DNA from: Tritrichomonas musculus
Taxonomy: Eukaryota > Parabasalia > Tritrichomonadida > Tritrichomonadidae
NCBI GenBank assembly: GCA_039105265.1
Contig: JAPFFF010000004.1
Coordinates: forward strand, 1,736,001 to 1,800,000
DNA: 64,000 nucleotides
Reading direction: 5' to 3'
Shown here: piece after piece, positions 40,001-50,054 of the stretch
Position numbering within the stretch: the first letter of the stretch is position 1
Layout: each line of letters starts with the position of its first letter
Position numbers and translations under genes: made by a program
The notes under the pieces: model-generated
Databases searched by the model: none
What the model saw: the letters and a program-made list of their open reading frames with translations, nothing else
What the model was told of the DNA's origin: nothing

Positions 40001-43000
40001 TGTTTGCTTGAGCTTCATGTCTAAGTTGTCTCATATATTCATTTCGTTCTTCTTGTAGCATATCATCAAACTTCTTATTTGCTAGATTTTGTCTTGCAGG
40101 AGGAGGCTGTTGTTGTTGCTGCTGCTGTTGTGGTGGTGGTGGTCTTGTTTGTTGTTGTTGAACTGGAGGAGATGATTTTCTATCATTTCCAGCATTTGGT
40201 ATATCTTGATCATCGCCTTCTTCAAGTTCAATCTTGTTTGCTTTTTGACGGTTTGCTTGTGCTTCATGTCTAAGTTGTCTCATATATTCATTTCGTTCTT
40301 CTTGTGTCATATCATCAAACTTCTTATTTGCTAGATTTTGTCTTGCAGGAAGAGGCTGTTGTTGTTGCTGCTGCTGTTGTGGTGGTGGTGGTGGTCTTAG
40401 TTGTTGTTGTTGAACTGGAGGAGATGATTTTCTATCGTTTCCAATATTTTGAATATCTTGATCGTCTCCTTCTTCAAGTTCAATTTTGTTTGCTTTTTGT
40501 CTGTTTGCTTTAGCTTCATGTCTAAGTTGTCTCATATATTCATTTCGTTCTTCTTGTGTCATATCATCGAACTTTTTATTCAATAAATTCGGTCTTGATG
40601 GAGGAGGCTGTTGTTGCTGAGGTGGAGGAGAAGATCTTCTGTTATTAGGAACATCATCAACTTCATTATCATTTTCACCTTCTTCAGCTGCAATTTTCAT
40701 AGCTTTCTGTCTGTTTGCAGCAGCTTCATGGCGAAGTTGTCTTGCATATTCATTTTTTTCTTCTAATGTCATGTCTTCAAATTTCTTGTTCATTAAATTT
40801 TGCTTTTGAGGAGATTGTTGTTGTTGTTGAACTGGTGGAGATGAATTTCGATCACTACTTATATTTTGAGGATTCTGATAATCTCCTTCTTCAAGTTCAA
40901 TTTTGTTTGCTTTTTGACGGTTTGCTTGAGCTTCATGTCTCAACTGTCTCATATATTCATTTCGTTCTTCTTGTGTCATATCATCGAACTTTTTGTTCTC
41001 AAATGTTGATTTGGGTCTTGGTTTCTGTTTGGGCTTTTGTTGAACTGACAGCTTTTTTGGAGGCATTTTGGCCCAAGAAGGTTCTTCAATAATATCGTTG
41101 TCGTCGTTAAAATCATTATTCTCAACATTATTTTTCTGAACTGGTCGTCTTTTTGGTTTCTGTACCACTTGTTGTGGTTCGTTATTAATATTATCATCAC
41201 CATTTGGATCAACCCATGCTGGCTTTTGTTTCTTCCTAGGAGGAGCATATTGCTGTTGATTTTGATCATTATTATTATAATCGTCATCAGTTGGAGACAC
41301 CCAAGCTGGTTTTTGTTTTCTTTGTGGTTGTTGCTGTTGTTGATTATCGTAATCATTATCTGTTGGTGATACCCAAGCTGGCCTTTGTTTTCTTTGTTGT
41401 TGATTAGATTGATTTGGTTGATTATATTGATTATTATTGTCATCGTTTGGTGATGATGCCCATGTTGGTTTTCTTTGTTTTGGTTGTGGAGGAGGCTCAC
41501 TTAATCCAATATCATCTTCATCGTCATCATTATAAGCTCTTCCTTCAGGATCGACCCATTTAGGTCTCTGCATTCTTTGTTGTCTTTTAGCTGGTAATTC
41601 ATTTTCTGAATAAGAAGGCTGAATTTTATTATTTTGTTGTCTTCTTCTTTGTTGATCTTTTCCTGATTCAAAATCCAAATATCCGTTATTTTTCATATCA
41701 TCTTCTTCTTGTTGTTGTTTTCTTTTTCTATCTTCTTCTGCTTGTCTTTTTTGTTCTTCGCGAAGTTCTCTTTGTCTTCTCATAGCAGCGATTTTTCTTT
41801 GTTTTTCTTCTTCCATTAATTGAGCTTTTTCTGCTTCAAGTTCTTCTTTTTCTTTTTGTTGCTCGATCAATCTTTGACGTTTTCTTTCTTCATCTCTTCT
41901 TTTCAAATCAGCTTCTTCTTCTTCTCTTCTTTTTCTTTGTTGTTCACGAAAATCATGTTTTGCTTTAATTTGTTCTCTTTGTCTTTCTCTTTCTTCTTCT
42001 TCATTTCTACGACGAGCTTCATCTGCTTCGATTCTTTTCCTCATTCTTTCCTCTTCTTTCTTCTTCTCAAGATCTTCCTGAATTCTTTTTCTTCGCTCTT
42101 GTAAAGCTTGTTGTTGTTGAATACGTCTTTTCTTTTCTTCTTCTTGGCGTTTTTGCTCTTCTTGACGGCGTCTTTCTCTTTCTATTTCTTCTTGCTTCTG
42201 TATTCGTCGTTCTTCTTCTTCTCTTTCTTTCATTTTCTGTTTTTGACGTCGTTGTTCTTCAGCTTGACGAAGTCTTTGACGTTCTCTTTCATTTGCTTCT
42301 TTTTTACGTTGTTCTTCTTCAATTTTCTGTTGTTGTAGTTGTTGACGACGTGCATAACGTGGATCAACGTTGTCTGGAACGGCTGCTGCTCGTTGTTGCC
42401 GTTGATAATATCGGGGATCAGCACCTGATGGAAGATTTTGGCGTTGCTGTGGCATTTGTTGGGCTTGTCGTTGTCTACTCGGAGGACGGTTTTCTCGAGA
42501 TGGATTTGGTTCTTTTTGTTTAATTCCAGATGATGGCCTTTGAGGTTTATTTGCTTTATTATCATATGGAGCTTTTTCATTGGAGTATTTGTTGTCTTTT
42601 TGATCGTTTTCATAATCGTCAACAAGAGAGTGTGGTTCATCATTATGGGATAAAATAACAGTGGGAGCAGCGAGTGGTTTTCTTCCGTGTAAAACTGTGT
42701 GGCTGAATTCATAATCTAATATTGTTTTGTCGAGTAAACTGTTTAATCTAGATTTTATAAAATGTAAAGATAAAATCTGATTGATTGAAGGACGTTTTTT
42801 TGGATCTGTTGTCAGCATCGATCTAACAAGAGCCTTTAAATCATCGCTATACATTCTGTTTATTGGTGATATTTTTCCTCTACATATATTCATCATTAAA
42901 GCCTTTATATTACCAGCTTGAAAAGCATGCTGTAACGTGCAAAGCTCATATAAAATGCATCCTAGAGACCATATATCTGTTTTAGCATTATAAGATCTTC

Positions 43001-43529
43001 CTTCGCAAATTTCTGGTGATAAATAATAGGGGGTTCCGATTTGTGTTCTACATAGTTGAAAAGTATGTTCAAGAACACTTGCAATTCCGAAATCTCCCAA
43101 TTTTACATCTCCTTTTTTTGTTAAAAATATATTTTGCGTTTTTAAATCTCTATGTAATATTTTTCGATCGTGAATATATTTGATTGCTAAACAAATTTGA
43201 ATAAAATCGTGAAGAATTTCATCTTCGCTAAAAAGTTTATTTCTTCTTTTTTCAATTTTTTGCGATAAATCCCCTCCATCAGCATATTCCATAACGATAT
43301 AAAAACATCCACGCTCCTGAAAACTAGTAATATATTTGACAATATTCGGATGATTCAATGATGAAAGAACTTTTGCTTCTTTCAGCGCTTCGTTTCGATC
43401 TTTTTGTTTCAAAGAAGATAGACGAACTTCTTTTATAACGCACATTTTGTTATCTGATTTTTGACGGGCGAGAATCGCTTTTCCGAAACCTCCTTCGCCC
43501 AAAACTTTAACCTGCTCATAATTCTGCAT
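37089..43529 (-). CDS. NEK-like protein kinase with long repeat tail, 2146 aa
   Basis: Residues 4-262 are a complete kinase domain: Gly loop GEGGFG (11-16), Lys33, Glu51, HRDLKTQN (126-133), DFG (146-148) and GTPYYLSPE (165-173). Layout and wording (LNHPNIVKY, DIWSLGCILYELC) are those of NIMA-related kinases, which act at centrosomes, basal bodies and flagella. After a short linker comes a Glu/Arg/Gln/Lys-rich stretch at about 370-640 that should form a single alpha-helix. Then follow five Trp-containing short repeats, ten copies of a NKKFDDMTQEERNEYMRQLR unit, five copies of a RIAKHEISEEDRRRIYEEQR unit and an acidic Asn/Asp tail. Length is far above ordinary NEKs. The repeats probably build a filament-binding or scaffold rod, by inference. 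Confidence 0.85.
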   Translation of the reverse strand: MQNYEQVKVLGEGGFGKAILARQKSDNKMCVIKEVRLSSLKQKDRNEALKEAKVLSSLNHPNIVKYITSFQERGCFYIVMEYADGGDLSQKIEKRRNKLFSEDEILHDFIQICLAIKYIHDRKILHRDLKTQNIFLTKKGDVKLGDFGIASVLEHTFQLCRTQIGTPYYLSPEICEGRSYNAKTDIWSLGCILYELCTLQHAFQAGNIKALMMNICRGKISPINRMYSDDLKALVRSMLTTDPKKRPSINQILSLHFIKSRLNSLLDKTILDYEFSHTVLHGRKPLAAPTVILSHNDEPHSLVDDYENDQKDNKYSNEKAPYDNKANKPQRPSSGIKQKEPNPSRENRPPSRQRQAQQMPQQRQNLPSGADPRYYQRQQRAAAVPDNVDPRYARRQQLQQQKIEEEQRKKEANERERQRLRQAEEQRRQKQKMKEREEEERRIQKQEEIERERRRQEEQKRQEEEKKRRIQQQQALQERRKRIQEDLEKKKEEERMRKRIEADEARRRNEEEERERQREQIKAKHDFREQQRKRREEEEADLKRRDEERKRQRLIEQQKEKEELEAEKAQLMEEEKQRKIAAMRRQRELREEQKRQAEEDRKRKQQQEEDDMKNNGYLDFESGKDQQRRRQQNNKIQPSYSENELPAKRQQRMQRPKWVDPEGRAYNDDDEDDIGLSEPPPQPKQRKPTWASSPNDDNNNQYNQPNQSNQQQRKQRPAWVSPTDNDYDNQQQQQPQRKQKPAWVSPTDDDYNNNDQNQQQYAPPRKKQKPAWVDPNGDDNINNEPQQVVQKPKRRPVQKNNVENNDFNDDNDIIEEPSWAKMPPKKLSVQQKPKQKPRPKSTFENKKFDDMTQEERNEYMRQLRHEAQANRQKANKIELEEGDYQNPQNISSDRNSSPPVQQQQQSPQKQNLMNKKFEDMTLEEKNEYARQLRHEAAANRQKAMKIAAEEGENDNEVDDVPNNRRSSPPPQQQQPPPSRPNLLNKKFDDMTQEERNEYMRQLRHEAKANRQKANKIELEEGDDQDIQNIGNDRKSSPPVQQQQLRPPPPPQQQQQQQQPLPARQNLANKKFDDMTQEERNEYMRQLRHEAQANRQKANKIELEEGDDQDIPNAGNDRKSSPPVQQQQTRPPPPQQQQQQQQPPPARQNLANKKFDDMLQEERNEYMRQLRHEAQANRQKANKIQLEEGDDQDIQNIGNDRKSSPPAQIPQKNPHPQQQQPPTAKPNIANKKFDDMTQEERNEYMRQLRHEAQANRQKANRIQLEEGDDQDIQNIENDRKSSPPAQIQQKNPPPQQQQQQPAARPNIANKKFDDMTQEERNEYMRQLRHEAQANRQKANKIQLEEGDDNFDQIGNDDRKSSPPPQQQQPRQQQPVARPNIANKKFDDMTQVERNEYMRQLRHEAQANRQKANRIQLEEGDDQDIQNPGNERKSSPPVQPQQRLNQNLMNKKFDDMTQDERNEYMRQLRHEAQANRQKANRIQLEEGDEQYQYNNNNDRKPPKQQQQQQQQQRSNPNLMNKRFEDMTQEERNEYMRQLRHEAQANRQKANRIQVEGGDDQNQYNNNARQARQNPSNINDDRIAKHEISEEDRRRIYEEQRAAFKAYRSRGRLIDNGAEAREALEDPGYVNQPPPKDDRIAKHEISEEDRRRIYEEQRAAFKAYRSRGRLIDNGGEVRDAVEDPDYVNQPPPKDERIAKHEISEEDRRRIYEEQRAAFKAYRNRGRLIDNGGEVRDAIEDPDYLNQPPPKDDRIAKHEISEEDRRRIYEEQRAAFKAYRSRGRVLDNGAEVRDAIEDPDYVNQPPPKDDRIAKHEISEEDRRRIYEEQRAAFKSYKNRGRVVDSFVEEPPISQEKKTPPKNGRPLNDPYYFDEDDEGYNFNTNLYYNKNKNKNKNQASAVAQAAMFSPEFDEYNNDYNEYNDIDNENEADVPKWAKAPTRHVSLAQQRPVPGSPRFYDEMKDDDENDVNDDDVNVLKSPPINNKVVRQNNNNNRRLIQLDNDYDNDYNEDMNKTDEDVERLQHYAYSIREALNLPERNGNDFEDDDDNDNDFNDNNDQKNQIFYIHDKQVSLPVASDEESKKNRIQTMRGYLEDQIGLDKLNALNQELINKAQDDSIQTPIINNLPPGLVCLAEQLLVMDGQNNNNDNV
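38010..38800 (-). repeat. Five tandem coding repeats (RIAKHEISEEDRR type) in the NEK
   Basis: Five near-identical units of about 57 codons, each opening DDRIAKHEISEEDRRRIYEE and ending in an acidic linker NQPPPK. Differences are mostly silent or conservative, so the units have been kept alike by selection or exchange. Confidence 0.85.
38870..41010 (-). repeat. Ten coding repeats (NKKFDDMTQEERNEY type) in the NEK
   Basis: Ten copies of a conserved 38-residue helix unit (NKKFDDMTQEERNEYMRQLR then HEAQANRQKANKI) separated by variable Pro/Gln-rich linkers with poly-Gln runs of different length. The second copy is the most divergent (EDMTLEEKNEYARQL). The linkers vary by codon slippage while the helix is conserved. 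Confidence 0.85.
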
Positions 43530-43924
43530 AAACTTTTGCTGGTTAAAGGAATGTTTAACGTGTAAAACGATAAATCATCAAAAAGTTTGCGTTTTATCAA
43601 AAAGTTTTACGAAAATTTTATTCAACTTTATATATAAATAAACTTACAGCATTGTTGAAACAACAAAAAAAATTACAAACACAGAAAACATTCTTAATGG
43701 TGCCAAACTATTATCAGTACTTTCCTATTATACAGCTAGTAAGTATTCAATTTTCTGAAGGCTCTCAATTTTGAAAGGATTTTATTTTAGAGAAATAAAC
43801 GCATATCAAAAAAATTCAATGAATTCAAAAATTCAAAGAAGGGAAAATAAAATAAATAAAATATAAAAAAGATATAAAAGATACCAAACTCGATTAATAA
43901 ATTAATAACAGCCAATTACGTAAT

Positions 43925-44165
43925 GATATCTGAAATAATATCTCTACCCAAGCAATAATGTTAAAGATTCTCGCCAAGTGAGATCCACAACCATCGATTA
44001 TTCTGATATTCTAACAAACTCGACTAACCGATTGAAAACGACTGTTACCGCTATTATATCTGAAATAATATCTCTACCCAAGCAATAATGTTAAAGATTC
44101 TCGCCAAATGAGATCCACAACCATCGATTATTCTGATATTCTAACAAACTCAACTAACCGATTGT
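43925..44165 (-). repeat. Left 130-bp tandem array, about two units
   Basis: The unit contains TCTCTACCCAAGCAATAATG and CATCGATTATTCTGATATTC. Two units are spaced 130 bp apart (CCATCGAT at 43991 and 44121). It is inverted relative to the array at the other end of the element. The innermost unit is cut short near 44165. Confidence 0.85.
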
Positions 44166-44279
44166 CTTGCATATCTAATATAATCGACATAAAATTGGCA
44201 AAAATCATTTTTTACAAACAATATTGTTTAATGAATTCGATATTTATTTGCCTAAGTAGTACATATATGTAGTGAACAA

Positions 44280-45010
44280 TTGGAAAACAAGAGTCTAAGC
44301 ACATTAACAACAGTGAATAAATGGAATATTTCAATGAATAAATGGAATATTTCAATGAATAATGCATTTTTTTATGTTTATCTGAATATTTTCAATGAAT
44401 TAATTAATGCATTATTTCAGCGATTAATGCATTATTTTAATAATTATATGAATGTTTTCAGCGAATAAATAAACGTTTTCAATGATTAATGCATCATTTT
44501 AATAATTATATGAATGTTTTCAATGATTAGTGCATTATTTTAATGTTTAAGTGAATGTTTTCAATGAATAAATGAATGATTTCAACGATTTGTGCATTAT
44601 TTTAATAATTATATGAATGTTTTCAATGAATAAATGAATAATTCCAGCGATTAATGCATTATCTTAATAATTATATGAATGTTTTCATCTAATAAATGAA
44701 TGATTTCAGCGAATAAATGAATATTTTCAATGATTAATGCATTATTTTATTAATTTTATGAATGATTTCAACAAATAAATGAATAATTTCAGCGATTAAT
44801 GCATCATTTCAATAATTACATGAGTGTTTTCAATGAATAAATGAATGATTTCAGCGAATAAATGAATATTTTCAATGATTAATGTATCATTTCAATGAAT
44901 AAATGAATAATTTCAGCGATTAATGCATTATCTTAATAATTATAAGAATTATCGTATGTCTAACTATAATAATTAATGGATTATTGCAATGATAAATAAA
45001 TGTTTTCAAT
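44280..45010. repeat. Degenerate minisatellite (ATGAATAAATGAAT-rich)
   Basis: An irregular tandem of words such as AATAAATGAATGATTTCAGC, GATTAATGCATTATTTTAAT and AATTATATGAATGTTTTCA, in rough units of 50-70 bp. No coding potential. It lies just inside the left array of the composite element and has no counterpart at the right end. Confidence 0.75.
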
Positions 45011-45083
45011 GATTATGCGTGATTTCCATAAGTTTTTTAACGTTGGATAGAATTAACAAAAATGTTTTATTAAGCTTTATATA

Positions 45084-46715
45084 GTGTGGTGAAAAAGTTT
45101 TTGAATCAATTCTAACTCAATCAATATTGAACGATTTTAGTTTTTTTAATTTTAAATATTTAGATAATTAATATCTTTATAAGTTTAGAAAATATCAAAA
45201 TGAAAAAAATTTTATTGATGGAAATATTGAGTTTTAAAATAAACCGTGTTGACTAAATTTTTCAAAAAAATGTATATTTAATAAAAATAGTTCATACAGC
45301 TCAATCCTTGTATATTGAACAATATTTTAATATAAATCAATACATTGTTATGTGCTGTATATTATGTTATATAACAATTTAAAATACAATTTTTTTTGAA
45401 GGAATAAATTAATATTGTTTTGATATAATCAAAAATCTCATTTTTGGTGAAGTGAAAAAAACATTAAAAAATTTATATTAAAATTAAAAAAAGGTTATTT
45501 TATTAAATTAAAAATCTGGATATTCCCCATTGCAATCTATTACTTTTTTAATTCTTTCAATTCATTCATTATATACTTGAATCCATGTTGATTCATCAAT
45601 ATTTTGGATGATTTCAACCACTGCATCAATTAGCTCTTTTTGTGAGGAAAAACGGTTACCTTTCAATTTGTTCTTTAAGTAGCCATAAAGGAAGAAGTCA
45701 TTAGGGCTGATATCAGGGGAGTAAGGGGGATGTGGTAACCTTTCAATGTGTAATTCATTCATCTTTTGTTGTGCAACAATGGAATTGTGAGGCTTCGCAT
45801 TGTCCATGTGCAATCGAACTTTATATGTTAAAATAGAGCCTTTAATATTATCGGCCGCTGTTTTAAGATGTGGAAGAATCTTGTTTGCGAAGTACTCTCC
45901 AGTAAAAGTTTCATTTTGAGGGAGAACGTTTACGTAAACTATGCCTTTAATACAAAAAGCTGTAAAAAACATAACTTTTTCATCGTTAATTGCATGATTA
46001 ACGTTTTCAGGCCTTTTCTGGCCACAAGACCAGAAACCGTCAGAACCATACTGCAAGAAGAACCAAGACTCGTCAGCAGTGATCACTTTCATCGTTTGTC
46101 TTTTTGTTAATGATTGTAAAATTGATAGAAGTTCCTTCGATTGTTTCACTCTATTTGCTTTTTGAATTTCTGTAAGATCATGAGGAACCCAATGACAACA
46201 TAACTTTCTCATATTCAAATCTTCTGTCAAAATCCTTTTAACAGTATTTTTATCAATTTTCGCAATGCGTGCTATATAACGGCATGATGCGAATGGAAAT
46301 TCGTCGATTAGTTTTTTAACTTCATCTATCTTTTCAAAAAGTTTGGGTCTTCCAGACCGAGGCAAATCAATAACAGTTTTTCTTCCTCTGTTAAATTGAT
46401 GAACCCAATAATATATCGTGGGTGATGAAGGACATGCATCTTTATATGTTTCTTGCATGTAATGATAAATCTCTTGAGTGCTTTTTTTTTTAAGCCATAA
46501 ACTATGAATAACATACCGAAATTCCATATTCTTTTTTTAAAAAAAATAAACGTATAATTTTTCAAAGGTTTATAACTTTTTATTAAATTATCATTTAATC
46601 ATATAATTAGAATATTTCAAGCAACATGTAATCCACTATTTATTTATTAAGCATTTTTAAATAAAAAGTCAATATACAAAAAATTATAAAATATTCAAAA
46701 ACTTTTTCACCACAC
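45084..46715 (-). mobile_element. Mariner element, complete
   Basis: Ends GTGTGGTGAAAAAGTTTTTG (45084) and the inverse complement ending at 46715, bordered by TA on both sides. 1632 bp, with one intact transposase gene on the minus strand. Inserted into the composite element. Near-perfect ends and an open transposase indicate a young copy. Confidence 0.9.
45562..46527 (-). CDS. Mariner transposase (DD34D), intact
   Basis: 321 residues, the usual size of about 340. The N-terminal paired-type HTH region includes RGRKTVIDLPRSGRPK. The WVPHDLTE motif (113-120) is the mariner hallmark. Catalytic acids are Asp152 (ITADESWFF), Asp242 (LHMDNAKPH) and Asp277 in YSPDISPNDFF, with exactly 34 residues between the last two (DD34D). 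No stop or frameshift is seen. It catalyses cut-and-paste transposition into TA. Similar to the mariner family known from Trichomonas. Confidence 0.9.
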   Translation of the reverse strand: MEFRYVIHSLWLKKKSTQEIYHYMQETYKDACPSSPTIYYWVHQFNRGRKTVIDLPRSGRPKLFEKIDEVKKLIDEFPFASCRYIARIAKIDKNTVKRILTEDLNMRKLCCHWVPHDLTEIQKANRVKQSKELLSILQSLTKRQTMKVITADESWFFLQYGSDGFWSCGQKRPENVNHAINDEKVMFFTAFCIKGIVYVNVLPQNETFTGEYFANKILPHLKTAADNIKGSILTYKVRLHMDNAKPHNSIVAQQKMNELHIERLPHPPYSPDISPNDFFLYGYLKNKLKGNRFSSQKELIDAVVEIIQNIDESTWIQVYNE

Positions 46716-46927
46716 TATATAATGGCTAACATAATTATTAAATAGTTACGAGTCAAGGATAATGCTTTTAGAGAGTTTAATAAAACTGTGTATAATAACA
46801 TTAATATAATTATTACAATATGCAACACTACTTCTAAATATTTTGGTGATTTAATCAAATTTATAGACTCTATAACTTCCTTTAAGTGGATGAAACACAT
46901 ATATTAGTACATATAATTTTAATTATA

Positions 46928-48093
46928 GGGTGATTAGTAATTAGTTAAGCAGTGAAATACAGAAGAAAGATAGAATAAAACTAATTTAAAATTTATAATT
47001 TTTTATTAGATATAAGCACCTCCAATTTCGATGCAACGTTGTAACGGTTCGATCCAACCGTTAAAAACGGATTTTAATTCATCCTTTGAAATTTTTGAGA
47101 ATTCATCTCTGATTGCATCTTCTAGTTCTTCTGCACTTTCAAACATGACACCTTCAAACTTCTTTTTAAGTTTCCCAAAGAGATAAAAGTCCGAAGGTCC
47201 TGGATCTGGACTATAAGCTGGATGAGGTATCAAAATGTATGTAGAATTTTTTTCTGGATTTTTTGGCTACAACATAAGCAGGAAATTTGGTCAATGGACT
47301 TAATATTTCTTCAATAAATATTGATGGATTCATGTGAACACTTTTTGGGAGAATATGAAGGAGTGCAATGCAATTTGTATTCCAAAAAATGGTGATCATC
47401 CTTTTTGGTATCTGGAAATCACCTTTCACTGATCGCGGCACTTCATTGTCCTCATGGATCCACTGGCATCCATGATGAGTGAAGTAACAAAACCAGCTCT
47501 CATCGCCCGTCAGAATAAACTTAAAATTGTTCTTTTGGCATTATAATAATACACATAAAAGCTGCTTGGAGTATTCAACACGATTTTCCTTCATCTAATC
47601 ATTCAAAAAGTGCGGAATCCACTTTAAATTGTAACATTTATAATGCAACTGATTAATTAGAACATATATAACTGATGCATAATCAACTCTAATGATCTTG
47701 GCAATTTCACGACATGACAAAGTTTGGTCGTCTTCAAGGCATTCAAGAATGAGCAGATCAATTTTTAAATTAGGTGGTTTTCCTGGGTGAATTTCTGGAT
47801 TAGGTTTTGTTTCATTCCATGAAAGAGATCTGATTGTGTAAGAGACTGTGGACACTGATAGAGCTTTATCATCAAATCTTTTTGGGTCATTTTTAAAAAA
47901 TGATTTTTAACGTATATTAACGTACAATTTTTTATTTTTATAAGAAAAAACGATTTTTCCGCAACGGTTAAAAAGAATTTATTGAAACAAATATCATGAA
48001 TTATCTTAAATATAATTATAGATATATAATATTATTTCGAATTTGCTGTTCTTTCATCAGGCATTTCTCTGCTTAACTAATTACTAATTATCC
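46928..48093 (-). mobile_element. Second Tc1/mariner element, decayed
   Basis: Imperfect inverted ends (GGGTGATTAGTAATTAGTTA at 46928, mirrored by TAACTAATTACTAATTATCC ending 48093) with TA on both sides. 1166 bp. End sequences are unrelated to those of the neighbouring mariner, so it is another family, and its interior is broken. Confidence 0.8.
47006..47855 (-). pseudogene. Tc1/mariner transposase pseudogene
   Basis: Three minus-strand pieces in changing frames. 47595-47855 is the N-terminal HTH part ending in KWIPHFLND (the WVPH-type motif). 47211-47441 is the middle, and 47006-47233 has HPAYSPDPGPSDFYLFGKLK with the last catalytic Asp. The frame changes near 47230 and between 47441 and 47595. 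Older than the adjacent mariner. Confidence 0.8.
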
Positions 48094-48477
48094 TATAGTA
48101 TTTATTTAAATTAAAAAAAAAAAAAAAAAAAAAAATTGAAAAATATATACTTTCAAATTATGATGATTTTGAAAACACTATGATATTAATATTAATATAC
48201 ACATATAATGCATTTTTATGAATAAATAATTATATTTTTTATTTCTATTGAAAATTTACAAATTCTGAAGTAAAGCTATTTATTCTCACAAAAATATATT
48301 AAACTCATATCTTGAAAATGGGGGCACATATAGTTATACAAATTATTATATAATCCAATTATAAATTATAAATAAATATAAAATGTTATATTTAAAATTT
48401 TATCGACGAGTTCCCCACATGAATACCTCTTTTGAAAAAGTTTTATAGCAATAAAGACGTTAAAGTATTATTTTTTA

Positions 48478-49416
48478 ATGAATCAATCAATCATTGATTT
48501 ATTTATCCAATATGCCAACAATCTTTTTGGATTATTTAAGTTTTGCTCTCAAAAAGAACCGTTATTTAACCTTTTATTCAATGCGCACGTTTTAGAGAAA
48601 ACATGCAAATGTCCCTCATGTGAAAGAGAATCATCAGTTTTGCATAATAGCCAAAGCTCTTATTTTGGATTGATACGTTTTTGTCCAATTTGTAATACTC
48701 ATTTTTCATTTTACCATAATAGTATTTTTACAAGGTCCCATATAGACCCCCCTACTTTTATGGCCCTTGCATATTGTTGGGTGAATCAATACTCTCTCGA
48801 AAACACTTGTGCCGAGTGTTCTGTTAACAAAAATACGGTAACGAATTATTTCATCACTTTTCGTGATTCCGTAATTGAAGAGCTTACATCGGGGCCCCAA
48901 GAAGTAATTGGGGGTCCCCAGCTAAATGTTGAAATAGATGAAACCGTTATATCTCACAGAAAATACAACCGTGGACGAATTCTAGCAACCGTCTAGGTTT
49001 TCGGCGGTATATGTCGCGAAACCCAGAAAGCTTTTGCTCTCGTTGTACCAGATAGAAAAGCTCCCACACTCAATCAAGAAATTTCAGATCACATCGCCCC
49101 CGGTTCAATCATCCATTCTGATTCTTGGGCAGCATACGAAAGAATAGAGCAAATACCAAATCGAAATTATACTCATTTATCAGTTAATCATTCAGAAAAC
49201 TTTATAAATCCTAACAATGGTTCTCATACTCAAAATGTAGAGAGAATGTGGCGCTCATTAAAGTTCAGAAAAGTTATGCAATGTGGAATTAGATCTGAAG
49301 AAGCATCTGGATATGTTTTCGAATATGTTTGGAGAAGAAATAACCTAAAAGAACTTTCACGAGGACAAAAACTGATTAGGTTATTACAAACAATAGGTCA
49401 AACGAATTATACATAA
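48478..49416 (+). pseudogene. Merlin/IS1016-like (IS1595-type) transposase with one stop
   Basis: A 313-codon frame interrupted by one TAG at codon 173 (48994-48996). The N-terminus has a zinc ribbon, CKCPSC with a second CPIC pair. The catalytic region shows NVEIDETVISHRKYNRGR (first Asp), then IIHSDSWAAYERI (second Asp) and THLSVNHSENF, and finally HTQNVERMWRSLK (Glu), the DDE layout of the ISXO2/IS1595 domain used by Merlin elements. The family usually has Trp at the stop position, so one G-to-A change explains it. No inverted ends were found close to this gene. It may be the original transposase of the surrounding composite element. Confidence 0.8.
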
Positions 49417-50054
49417 CAACAAATAAAGAATAATTTTAATATTTTTTTGATCTGATTATTTTTCATCTTTTTTTATTATTATTATTATTAAAAGTGAGTA
49501 AAATCAAAACAAATAAAATATTAAAGTTAATAATACAATATTCCCATATTTTTTTTTCATAATAATAAGAAAAAATAAAATGATTTGAAAACATATCTTT
49601 CCAAATTTTGATGATATTTATTGTATGATTAAGAATGGATAAATATAAAATCATTAAATAGTTATTCATGTGTTATTTTTACTCTATTATGAAAAAAAAG
49701 TTGAAATATTGATTAAATATAAATATTTAAAAAAATAGATAATTAAGCTAAAAGTTAATAGAAAAGTTTCGTACTTATTTAAATATTAAGCCTTGGTTTT
49801 TGTATTTACAATTGTATACAACTTGTCCGTTTAAAAATTACAATTGTAATTACAATTGTAAATACGTTATTTTCTCGATATTAGTTTTTTATTTTTATCT
49901 TGATCTACAATTATTTTTTTATATTAAAAATGTTTTAAATAATTTAAAAATAAAAGGATAAAATAGCAAAATGTTTTTCAAATTAAATAATATTGTTTTT
50001 TATTCTTCATAAAATAAAAAAAAATTTTTTCGTATTCAAAAAGTTTCATTAATA
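49417..50054. other. Non-coding between the Merlin-like gene and the pogo element
   Basis: AT-rich. It contains a cluster of TACAATTGTA palindromes near 49807-49862 that could form a hairpin (GTATTTACAATTGTA against TACAATTGTAAATAC). A segment near 49582-49630 loosely repeats one near 48149-48190 in direct orientation. Function unknown. Confidence 0.4.

Noticed and set aside
39003-42712. Open frames opposite or offset within the NEK repeat tail
   Set aside because: Poly-Leu/Val and poly-Phe translations are the expected shadows of CAG/CAA and GAA-rich codons on the coding strand.
49807-49862. TACAATTGTA cluster as ends of a separate MITE
   Set aside because: The palindromes are short and AT-only, and no target duplication was found on either side.
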